Source: Phalacrocorax aristotelis (taxonomy: Eukaryota; Chordata; Aves; Suliformes; Phalacrocoracidae). Taken from it: a stretch of DNA of 64,000 nucleotides. Location of the stretch: contig NC_134288.1 of the NCBI RefSeq assembly GCF_949628215.1, positions 1,054,001 to 1,118,000 of the forward strand. The letters are read 5' to 3'. Each line of letters begins with the position of its first letter. Positions within the stretch are counted from its first letter, which is position 1. The notes below the pieces were generated by a model. It was not told the origin of the DNA. It made no database searches and saw nothing but the letters and a program-made list of their open reading frames with translations. Positions 35,810 to 46,560 of this stretch are shown here, in pieces. Position numbers and translations under genes: made by a program.

Positions 35810-36641
35810 GAACAACTGTCATCCAAAGAGACCTAGACAAGCCGGAGGGGTGGGCCTGTGAGAACCGCATGAGGTTCAACAAGGCCAAGTACAAGGTCCT
35901 GCACCTGGGTTGGGGCAACCCCTGGTACCAGAACAGGCTGGAGGATGGAGGGACTGAGACTAGCCCTGAGGAGAAGGACTTGGGGGTGCTGGGGGATAAA
36001 AAGCTGGACATGAGCCAGCAATGTGCACTCACAGCCCAGAAAGCCAACCATATCCTAGGCTGCATCAAAAGCAGCGTGGCCAGCAGGTCGAGGGAGGTGA
36101 TTCTGCCCCTCCGCTCCACTCTAGTGAGACCCCACCTGCAGTGCCAAGTCCAGCTCTGGAGCCCTCAGCACAGGAAGGACATGGACCAGTTCAAGCAGAT
36201 CCAGAGGAGGGCACAAAAATGCTCCAAGGGCTGGAGCACCTCTGCTACGAGGACAGGCTGAGAGAGTTGGGGTTGTTCAGCCTGGAGAAGAGAAGGCTGC
36301 GGGGAGACCTTATTGCAGCCTATAAGAAAGATGGGGACAGACTTTTTAGCAGGGCCTGTTGCAACAGGAAAAGGGGTAATGGTTTTAAACTAGAGTGCAG
36401 ACTCAGACTAGATATAAGGCAGAAATTTTTTATGGTGACAGTGGTGCAACTCTGACAGTGATGGCCCAGGTTGCCCAGAGAGGTGGTCGATGCCTCATCC
36501 CTGGAAACATTCAAGGTCAGGTTGGACAGGGCTCTGAGCAACCTGATTTAGTTAAAGAAGTCCCTGCTCACTGCAGGGAGGGTAGACTAGGTGGCCTCTA
36601 AAGGTCCCTTCCAACCTAAACCATTCTATGATTCTATGATT
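35810..36641 (+). mobile_element. CR1 LINE, 5'-truncated, with intact 3' tail
   Basis: This is the best-preserved CR1 here. Near its 5' end it reads as the C-terminal part of ORF2 ([20 protein letters not shown] from about 35970, then [14 protein letters not shown], with a frameshift later at [12 protein letters not shown]). It continues through the CR1 3'UTR (GGTGGCCTCTAAAGGTCCCT) and ends in CCATTCTATGATTCTATGAT at about 36641. The terminal 8-bp ATTCTATG repeats are diagnostic. It cannot move by itself because the endonuclease and most of the reverse transcriptase are missing. Confidence 0.95.
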
Positions 36642-39600
36642 ACACAGTTTTGACTGAGAACAGCCTTATCAGAAACTGGTGCAAGGCAGATAATCAGTGG
36701 GGTGTTGCAATAGCAGGCTACAGATTATACAGGAAGAACTAAATTGTTCTCGTAGAGGAGTGATGCTGGATGCTAAAGACACCTTGGAGTCACTGTGCCT
36801 AAACAATTTTAATCTTCCAACACTTCAGGTAAGCCTGAACCCCTGTAGTTAGAAAATTCACACCTAAATAGGCAAAGGGGAGTATCAGGACTACTGCAGT
36901 GAACAGTCTTCAAAAACAGTGGTGGTGACAGGGATATTTTTAGGAGATCAGAGAGGCTGCCGAGGCAGAAAACATCATCATAATGAAGAGTCTCCAATTA
37001 CCCCCACGTGGAGTGAGTAAATGTCACATCAGCATATGATGTAGTTGCTACATTTCAGATACAACAAAAGCATGATTTTTGGAGCAGCTGGTTGGAGAAC
37101 ATAAAAGTGACTGGGTTTAGTGCTGAGATGCGTGAGGGGCTTCATTCAGAACCATGCTATTAAAAAAGCTATGTATAAGAGTGAGTATAATGCATTCTAT
37201 CTGGTATCGTTAAAAGAACAACAGCAACAAAGAAATTCCTCCCAAAAGACCTTATCACAAAATGACTAAGCCAAAAGGATAACATGCTTTTAAGAAGAAT
37301 GGAGATTGCTGAAATGGCTCAGGACAGTTTATATCACCAGGAGGAAAAAGACTAAAAATAGGCTGGTATGGCTACAAAGCATGGTAAAGAAAGCTATTGA
37401 AATATTAAATTGACAATAAAATGCCCTTCAAAGTGTGCAGCTGGTGCAGACCATGTCTGTATGCCAGGAGAGAAGGTCCTGAATAGGTTCTAAGGTGTCA
37501 AATGGATCTGACGGTAACTGCATAAGGTAGATCTGAGCAGATGCCATTTCCTCACATGGATCCCAGCTGCAGCCTACTGGCCTGTGTGAAGTTGCTAAGG
37601 ACATGGGGAGGGACTGGCTGCCAGTCAAAGGTCCCTGCTTTTTTGGCAGGAGATGCTCATAGTCCATCTCCATGAGATGAGGGGCAATTTGCTCCCCAAA
37701 GACTTGGCACCACTGGTGGCAAGATTTGAGCTTCTCCCATGCATCAACTTCCTCATGTCCTCAGCTTCCCCTCTAGTCTCAGCACGGGACAATGCTCCTT
37801 CTCCTAACAGAAACTCTGGAGAGGTGCCAATAGAAGGAGCAGCAGTGCCAGCACTAGCACCCCTCCACCTCTGCTTGCCCAGGAATTGTGTATGAGGGAA
37901 GGGGGAAGGTCTCCCTTTGTTGACCACTCCTGGAGATCAGGAGCTCGGGGAGACAGACCTTCGGCTTCACTTAGACTGACCATGCTCATACTGTTATTGT
38001 ACCTGCCCCTGAAGCTGTTCTCAGGGCCCCAAGGGCACTGACAAGCCCTCATAGCTCTGATCAACATCACCTGGGGCTTGCACCCCAGCCCTGCCCAGCA
38101 GCCCCAGTTCAGATCAGCCCTGGGCCCTCAGTCCCCATCTGAACTGTGCTGAAGGTGTGCTTGGCTCCAATGCCTCTCACCCGTGTGCCTGTGGTGATGG
38201 CCGTGCCCAGACTTGGGTCTCTGTGACCCTGGCCTGCAGACTGACTGCCTGGCCTGCCCTCAACTCTGCCTTGTCGCTACAGCCCTGCATGGCCGTCACT
38301 GGGCTGTGTCCAACCTTGGTCACCATCACTGGCCTGATCCTGACCCTGACATGCAGACTGACTTCCTCAGACCTGCCTCATCCCCACGAGCTGCCTGAAG
38401 CCTGGGCCCTGGGCTGCCCCGTGGAACTGCTCTGGCACGGTGGCCTACTACAGATGTGCTGTCACAGGGGATTACCCGGGGTTTGCATCGGGTGGTCCCC
38501 TGAGACACTGCTCAGGCATAAGCCCAAGCATTTCCTCTCTCCTCAGTTCACAAAGGGCAGCCATGTTGATACTTGGACAGAGACGTATGCATTCAGGTTG
38601 TCAGCACCCAGCCTGTGCACACAGCACCCAAATTAAAATACAAGAACCTGTTCGTTGAGTTGGTCCGCTTATTAGATATCCAAGATGTTTAAAATCTAGT
38701 GAGGAACAGTATTCAAAGTAGTTTGCCTGAAGCTGAATACCTGGATGCTGAGAGAAACTGAGCTTGCCTGACACAGTCAGTGCAGCAAATGCAAACAAGG
38801 ACACTTGGCATTGCAACGCTGGCTACCACAGGTTCAGAAATTTAACTTCTCCCTGCGGTTATGTGGTAGAGCAAAGAACTTGCTGCTATTCACACTGACT
38901 TCAGCAGGAGCACTGCTGCTCCTCAAACCCTTGACTGTATGAGAAAGGATAAAAGATAAAGAATAATAAACCACTTCTAGCACTCATGGGACTCTTTATT
39001 ATCAGTATGTGTTAGTAAGCAGGCAGTGGGCAGGCAGAACTCAAGACACAATTTGAGGGCAAAAGGGATTAAGTTTAAGTTTAAAAAAATCAAATCTGTA
39101 TTATTTCACTGAAAGGATATGGTGAGAAATAGCAGCCTGCAGATATTTCAGTTAGGGACATCTATAAACTAATCAGAGCAAATATATTTGTGATAGTTAA
39201 GAAGAACAGGAATAATGTGATAAAGCTGAGAAAACTTAGGCAGATTATGATGCAAAACACCCTGACATGATCTCAGATCATTGTCTGAATGATCACCCCA
39301 GGAGTCAAGGCCAGCAAGAAATACCTCCAGAAGAGCCTCTGCACTGGTGAGGAATGGCATAAGAGACCTCACAAATCCCCATCTTTAACTCTGGAGTCCT
39401 GACTGTGGAACTTTCCTTCCAGGTTTCTCACAGAAATGAGGTTTCAATTAATTTGTCAAGACTTGTAATAAAAAAAACACATCAGACTGCAGGATTAGCT
39501 TGAGGAATTACACGTTCTGTCTGTGGCTAAAAAATAAACTCAGTTCTTGACAAGTACCTACAACAATATTACATTGTCTGGCACAAACATCAGCCACAGG

Positions 39601-41371
39601 ATAGCCAGACAGGCCAGGCAGCTCGTGCAGCCCAGTGGGAGAGGGAGCAGGGAGTTGCAGTGAGATGGGGCAGCTGTGTCACCACTGCCCACGATGCTGT
39701 TTGGGTGCACGTGGTGGCGCCAGCTCAGTCTCCTGTCATCGGCCTTGGCCACCCACCTCTCGGCAAGTGTCCTCTGCTCTGGGCAGCTGTCCCCCAGCTT
39801 GAGGTAGCTGATGGTGGGACTCATGAAGCCAACCCACATACAATTTCATGTTTTCCGTGTATAACATCTGCCTGGGAGAGAGCACCATTGCCCGGCTCGT
39901 GTGTTTGGACCAACTGGCAAATCCCTAGAGGATGTAGATTGAAAGCAGATTGAAAACACCAGACACAAAGAGGTGCTAGAGGCTGGGACAGAGTAGAAGT
40001 CCCTTGGGAACCTGCAACTGATGTGGTGGCAGGGACATATGCACCTTATTTTGAGGAGTTTTCGTCCCATGAGAATTATGAAGCAAGGCAGGCAAACCTG
40101 TGCTGTGAACATTTTCCTGACCTTCATTGCCAGCAGCCTCAGAGTTCAGCTCATAGAAAGGGATCTGGAAGCATGGGCTTCCCTTCCCATGTCCCCCTAG
40201 CTTTGGGACAAGGACTACCCAGGACAGCAGAGCCAATCTCCTGCTTCACGAGGGACATTCCCACCTCCACCTTCCTCCCCTGTTCTTCTCTCTTCCCAGC
40301 CTGTTCTTGTGTGTGGCTCTGCTCCTCATCCTCGTCCCAGTCCTCACCTGATCTTCCATTGGGGCAGTTCAGGTTACTAGCCTGGCAAAAGACCACTCAC
40401 TTCTGTTTTGTGCCAGTTTAATGAGCTGACATAGTTCACCCAGGCTCAGATGAACACCAGAACCAAGACTCAGAGGGACAGGAGCAGCAGGACTTGATGC
40501 ATGGGGAGTCCTTAGCTCAGTTCAGCCGTCTCACCCACTGTACCCTTCTTTCCCCTCTAAGGGCTTGTAATCATTTTTTCTGATACCCTTCCCCTCTTTG
40601 CAGCTCCCTTCTAAAAAGGCAGGGCTCTCCTTTGCTGTGGGGAGCAGTAACCCCTGCTAGAGCTCATCCTGTAGCTTTGTCAGCAGCCAGGGAGCCACAG
40701 TAGCAGGGAAGAAGGCAGAAACCTCTTCTGTATGTTTTTAGTCACAACCTGTTTTAGAAAGCAGGAGAGGAAACAAAGAGCATTTGCTGCTCCATCTGTT
40801 TCTGTGTCCCATGCTGCTAAGGTTGGGTTACAGCCAGCTGCTGCCATTGCCAATTGGTAATGCAATAGCACGACTGCTTACTTTGCAAGGGAGCTAAAGA
40901 CGGTAAGATGGAAAAAATTGGGACAGGATGATTTCAGAAAAGCCCTGTTGCAGAACATCTGGCTTGTTATATAAATTTACACCATGCCCACTATTAAAAA
41001 AACCTGATGATAGCTGCTTAAAAACACATATTTTTACAAATGGCCAAATATCTCCAACTAGCTCCTTCCAAAGGACAGTCCTGGGCTATTTGATATCTTC
41101 AGCCAGGTTCAAAATACAGACGGGGTTTATTAAGAACAGGGATGTTTATTCTTTGCCTCACACATGCTAAGACCATTTGTCAGAGAGAATTCTTACAGCA
41201 CACAATCCAGAGACCAGAGACCCTCAGCCAGCAACTCCTGTATCCAGGTCAGCCTGGTCTCGCTCACTAAGGTATTTGAGACATTTGATACAAGATGACT
41301 GTGATCTGAAATAATGCAGAATTCACCACATCTGCCCGCCCAGCTCAAATCTGAAGCCCCTTCACAGAGAA
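36642..41371. other. Intergenic spacer with unassigned GC-rich block
   Basis: 36642-37400 is AT-rich. About 37420-38640 is GC-rich and includes repeated phrases (CTGCAGACTGACT-like near 38236 and 38352), possibly an old LTR-type repeat, but I cannot name it. The remainder to 41371 holds open frames on both strands, none recognised. A minus-strand frame at 39558-39839 ends in a hydrophobic segment (CLACLAILWLMFV). Confidence 0.45.
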
Positions 41372-41600
41372 TTACAGATGTGTTGATTAGAAGGGGCCTT
41401 TGGAGGGTGTTAGCCCAAACTTTTGCTTGAAGTGAGACTATCACAAACACTAGATCAGGTCAACCATGGCTTTGCATAGCCAAACCTTGAAAATCTCCAA
41501 GGACGGAGATCCCATCACTCATGTGGCCAGACTGTACCCCCTGGTCAACCCAGCACTTTATCTTGGTTCCTGTTGCAACAAAGAGCTGCCCACAGTGAGA
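41372..41600 (-). mobile_element. Old CR1 LINE 3' fragment
   Basis: The plus strand reads GAAGGGGCCTTTGGAGGGTG, then AAACCTTGAAAATCTCCAAG and GACGGAGAT. This is a diverged antisense copy of the CR1 3' region ('cttgaaaacctccaaggatggaga' in typical copies). Both ends are ragged and no terminal repeat is left. Confidence 0.75.
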
Positions 41601-41724
41601 AATCTTGCTGATATGTAGGCACTCACAGTAGTAGCTTGGTATTTAACCTATTTAACATACGGCTTTCATAGTACAGAATGTTTTCTGGTGTTATTGGCTC
41701 CTTCAGTACAAGAGTGCACAGAGA

Positions 41725-41757
41725 TGCTCCTGCTCCTGCTCCTGCTCCCCCTCCCAG
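41725..41757. repeat. GCTCCT hexamer repeat
   Basis: About four tandem copies of GCTCCT on the plus strand. This is a short microsatellite that decays into a C-rich run. Confidence 0.8.
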
Positions 41758-41787
41758 CCATGGGGGCTTGTGGTGCCAGGGCACTAG

Positions 41788-41843
41788 GAGGTGACAGGCA
41801 AGCTGGAGATGAGGTGACAGGCAAGCTGGAGACAAGGTGACAG
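41788..41843. repeat. 23-bp tandem duplication, about 2.4 copies
   Basis: The unit GAGGTGACAGGCAAGCTGGA plus GAT occurs at 41788-41810, again with one change at 41811-41833, and begins a third time at 41834. Confidence 0.85.
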
Positions 41844-41857
41844 CATGGCAGCGCCAT

Positions 41858-44800
41858 ACCCACCATGCAAGAGGAGCAGAGCTTCACTGGAATGTAGCTC
41901 GGGGGGGGCAAGGGTGAGGACCTGAGCCTAAATGCAGCTCCCGAGCAGAGCAGGGAGACCCCAGCGAAGCACCTCCAAGCTCATCCTCCCACCATTGCTA
42001 GTGCCCGGGAAGGCTGATCCAAGGTTGCTGGCCATAGGCCCAGACACCAAAACCTTGCCAAGCATTTTAGGCATCTACTCCCAGTATCAGCAGTGTCTCC
42101 TCAACACAGGGTTTGTTCACACCTGACTGGAGCTGTTACTCCCCCCTTGCTGGACACAGAGACACTTACTGTGGGGCTGGTACTGGGCTGGGCTGTTTCC
42201 AGGCTGTGCAGTCCAGTTTGTTAACAGAGGCAGAGCAAGGGCAGTGCCTGCTGGCACAAACCTCCAGGGCAGTGCTAGTGCTCACAGCTGTAGCATGTTT
42301 GCCTGGGCATTGCCTCACCTCCCCAGCACAGCACAGACGGCAGGGCAGCAGTAGTGCAATACTGAGCTTTCCTTACCCTTAGCATCACCAGTTCTTTCAC
42401 ACCCACAGATGAGGAAGACCCTTTATGCCAGGTCCCCCACCTGCCATTTCCTGACGTAGAGTGTGTGCACAAGTATGAACATCCACCAGCTGAGCAGCTT
42501 CATGCAAGCGGGGTGGATGTACAACTCCAAACAGTTTCTTTGACCTGGGAGCAGCATCTGATGAAACAATTCGAGCATGATCTCAGGGAGCTGGCTCCTT
42601 TTGCAGTTCTTCAGTGACAGTTGTAGGAAATATTCTTCAGCCAAGAACAGGCAGCAAGGAGATACTTTGGCTTGGAAACATTGATTATACATCTCTCAAT
42701 TAATCTTACAGTGATCTAGTGTTCACAGCCTCACAATTCATGAAGGCTGTTTCTTCTTATAGGCAGTGTGGTTTTGTTATTAGCAAAAGAGCCAGGGTTT
42801 AAAACCCTCTGTTCTCAGAGACACTGCGGTGCCTTTGCCATGCTCTCAAAGACTGTTCAGGCACTTCATACTCATCTCCTGCTGCCATCTTCAGTGTATT
42901 GATGGCAGGCATCATGACTTGCGGGCTTGATCTCCCATGTACGTGTCACAGAGCGACCCATCTCTGTCTCTGGAGGAGGACCTCCTTCTGTTACTGTACC
43001 AGGGACCACTAGTAGAGGTTTTCCTCAGTCCATGACTGCCTGAGCTGTGAAAGTCTCTGAAAAAGTCACTGATGAGGTCCCACAAAAGAAGCTTTTCCCT
43101 TAGGTGCTTAATTTTTCCCTTCTGGGTCTCCTCTCCCCCTTCCTGCGTCACTGGTATTGACACAGCTCATGTCCACCAGCACGCCCTGCCTCTCCCAAAG
43201 AGGTGGACCCTGGTCTGGCAGCTTTGCACCTGTGTACAAGTCACAGCCTCAAACCATCTATCGTGCCTGGTAAATGAACAGCCTTTCACCCAGCTTTGTT
43301 CTCCCAGCAGTGGGGCACTCTGCTCCCAAGAGTGTCCTTGGTGCCAGCAGCTATGTGACCATCCTCTGGTGGGGAGGCTTGGCTTTCATGGTGGTTTCCA
43401 TGCTCTTCATTTTGATGCCATCCTGCTGCATGACTGTGCAAGACAGCACAGGGCTGCTAGCCCATGAGTAGGACTGATCTGACATGTCATCTCAGTGTGT
43501 CTTCTATGTTCTTGAGTGCCTCCAGCTTGCCTGCTTTGGCCTCAAGAGAGAGGGGATCTCTTAGTGCACTATGTGTAGAATCACGTCCCAAGAGTTTTAG
43601 CTGCAGCAGCTAAGTTACAAGTTCTCCAGCAAGCCTGCCAGATGTGTAGGTTGAAAACAGCCTACACATTATCATCACTCCCAGAAATATGCAAAATAAA
43701 ATGAGAATGTCACAGAAAAAAATTAATGCTTGTCTGGTCCCCCCTATAGCCAAATTCCCATGTACTGCATTGGGTCACTCATTTTGGGTGGCCCCTGAAG
43801 CTGGGGCTCTTGCAACCTCCCGCCTCCCCAGCTTCTATTTTCAGTCTGTCCAAAGGCTTTTGCTAGCACAGCAACATCAATCAGACTGCTGAAGTTTTTA
43901 TATACCAAGCCTGTACCTACAAGAGCCTTTGAACAGAGACTGTCAGGCTGCTATAAGCATTCTCCTGGTATCACTGTATCACTGTATCACTGGTATCACC
44001 TCAGAAGACAGGTATAGCCTTTATTGGCAAAGGCAAGTAACATCTGCCTCTCCACAAAGAAAGCCACCAATTTAACCACGTTAGCGTTACACCAGCAAAC
44101 TTCTGTTTCCAACACAGACCTGCATTAAATCTTCCTTTCCTTCCCCGCTAGCCTATGCCTCAGTCCCTAAGCTTTGCAACCCCGCAAAACTCAGCCTCCC
44201 CTGCCCACTCTCCCACAGCACCATGGGCATCTCCAGCAGCTTCGCAGCCCCTGCAGGGGCCCCTGCTGCACAGACCCCCCGGTAAGCATAACGCAGCTGT
44301 GCCTCCAGCCAGCAAGCAGAATGGCCATGATCTCACTGTCTCTCTATTTGTTATTTAAAAGCGCAGTGGGACTTTCATGTGAATGTGTTCAGATTAAGTT
44401 ACTCTGAAGTTCTTTGGTAGTGCCAAAACACCGTCTGCAAGAAAGCACCGCAAGCGCGGTATTGCTCTGTGCAGGGATGCCGTCCGCTGGCTTGCCCAGG
44501 GTGATTAATAAGCTGAACAGACCCATTTCTGACTGTAGCAGAAATTTGCTGCGTGGTGTGATATGGGCCAAAAATCACTCTGTTAGTGGCAAAATACACC
44601 GAGTATCTGCCAAGTCTTGCACCCCAGTTAGAGGGGTCTGAGGCATGTTGGCAGCTCAACCCCCAGGATTTGCCTCCACATGGAGCGGCTCCTATTCTGC
44701 AGTAACAGGACCCTGTATGAAATATGTTGGGAGCAGTGCCACATCGCAGCCATCACTGAGATAACAGAGGCTCTGCTGTGCCACTGTGCCAAGTGACATA

Positions 44801-45289
44801 CTCCAAACTGGTGGCTGACAGAAGCTGATCTAGCGGGGCTCACCGTTAGTGCATGGCTTGTATATTCAGACTACTCATGCTGGCTGAGGAGCCTTTTCCC
44901 AAGGCCTCTGAACTGCTGTTCATATGCTGACGGTTGATCCGTGCATGTGTGGGTGACACATCTGGTCTTCCTGCACAGCCTTGACCAGACTATGTGCTCA
45001 GGGCACAGACAAATACAGGAAGTCCCCAAAATCTGCCCAGACAAAATTGCCAGGGCAAAAAAGAGCACACATCTGGGAAAACCCAGATTCATGGCAGCCT
45101 TGCAGCACGAGCTGACCCAAGGCTCATCATGGCACCGTCTGACCGCGCAGGGACAGCCCAGCGTCCAGTGTAGGCGAAGACATTTTCCTCTCTCGATGCC
45201 ACAGGCTGGTTCAAGTCCCAATTGCTAAGTCTGGTTTTCCACCCCCACTCTTGGAGGATGTAATGAATAGCAAGAGGGCAGGGCAGAGC
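41858..45289. other. Intergenic spacer with exon-like open frames
   Basis: No known gene is recognised. Three plus-strand units look like exons and are described under findings: 42409-42617, 43310-43471 and 44219-44281. A small ATCACTGT repeat lies near 43970-43998. Confidence 0.45.
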
Positions 45290-46560
45290 CATTTAAGTTC
45301 CGCGCGGGTGGGGGCAGCTGCCTGTTTGGGGACCCCTGCCAGCTCCGGGCGCGACGGGAGGCTCTGTCGGGGACACCCGTCACTGGGACAAGCGATTTCC
45401 CGGGGCAGCTGCGGCCCAGGAGCACCAACCACAGTCTCCTTGTGCCCCGAGCAGGGGCCGGCGGGCGACCCGCCCGCGCTCCCCGAGCCCCGCACCCCAG
45501 CGAGGGACGGGGCGGCTCCTGCCGCTGACCACCAGCATAGCGCGGGCCGGGTCGCGACAGCAGACGGTCGCCAGTGACATGTGTCTCAAATACCACCTCA
45601 GCTTCTCCAAACCGGAGGTGCCGGCTCCGCTTCTCCCCTCCTCGTTTCCACCTTTGGGGCTGGGCCGGGCCGGGCCGGGCAGAGGCTCTGCGGCGCCAGG
45701 GGCCCGGCGGGACCGGGCGGGCCCCGGAGCGGCCGCCGCCGCCGCCGCCAGGGGCTGCCCTCGGCCCACGGGCCCCGCCGCCGCCGCCCGCCCCAGCCCA
45801 GCCCGGCCCGACCTCGCGGCCCCCAGCAGAGGGACCCGGGGAGCGGCTGGGGGTCCCGGCTGCCGGGCTGGGGCGGGCCGAGCCGTGCCGCCCCCCGGGC
45901 GGGGCCGGGATCGGGTTTCACATCCTGCCCCGCTCCTGGGCAGAGCGGGCGGCGCGGCTGAGGGGGCCATGGCGGAGGGGTGAGTGCGGTCGTTGCGCAC
46001 CTGTTGAGGCGGGCGGGAGGCGCCGTCGCCGCCCCCGCCCCCTCGGGGCCCGGGCCGGGGCTGGGAGGCACCCCCGGTTTGGGCGGGGGACGCGGGCGGG
46101 ACGCGGTCCTCGGCGCGCAGGTGAGGGGTGGCAGGCGCCGGGCCGGGCCCCGTGTCGGCGGCAGGGCCGGGTCGAGCGGGACGGCTGGCTTCTGCGAGGA
46201 GCTGCTCTGCCGCCGCCGCTCCCCGGCCGCCGCCGCCGCCGCTCCCCGGCCTGTCTGCGGGGGGAAGGAAGCTCCAGCGCCCGCTCGGCTCCGCCGGACT
46301 GGCTCCCCGCAAGGCCCCGCTCCCCCCGGGGCATGGCGGCCGCTGCCGGGGCCGGGGCGCTCGCAGCCTCCGAGCGAGACGGGTGGTCCCGAGTTGCGCT
46401 GAGCTGAGCTGGCTTGAGCCTGACCTAGAGCCCCCAGTCCCGCCCGGGCCTCGGGGTCCGGCAGGGCAGCAGCTGGCAGCGTCACCCTCCCCGGGCGCTG
46501 CGGCCGGCTCTGCTGTGTGCCCTCGCACCTCTGAAGACGAGCGGTTAATCAGAAGCACCC
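45290..46560 (+). promoter_or_regulatory. PHF20: CpG-island promoter and first exon region of a plus-strand gene, probably PHF20
   Basis: A dense CpG island with GCC/GGC runs. On the plus strand two strong donors are visible: GG|GTGAGTGC after 45979, directly following an ATGGCGGAGGG (ATG at 45969), and CAG|GTGAGG after 46120. Mammalian PHF20 lies head-to-head with RBM39 and starts with a noncoding exon; that synteny is the only reason for the name. No PHF20 coding exon was found in the window. Another plus-strand gene remains possible. Long open frames here (up to 423 codons on the minus strand) are an effect of GC richness. Confidence 0.5.
45662..45679 (+). promoter_or_regulatory. G-quadruplex-type motif in CpG island
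   Basis: Four GGG tracts spaced by CC (GGGCC repeated). They match the canonical G3N2G3N2G3N2G3 pattern on the plus, presumed sense, strand. Confidence 0.5.

Noticed and set aside
35701-36455. Plus-strand frames of 186 and 144 codons
   Set aside because: They are the decayed C-terminal end of CR1 ORF2 and the CR1 3' region, not a host gene.
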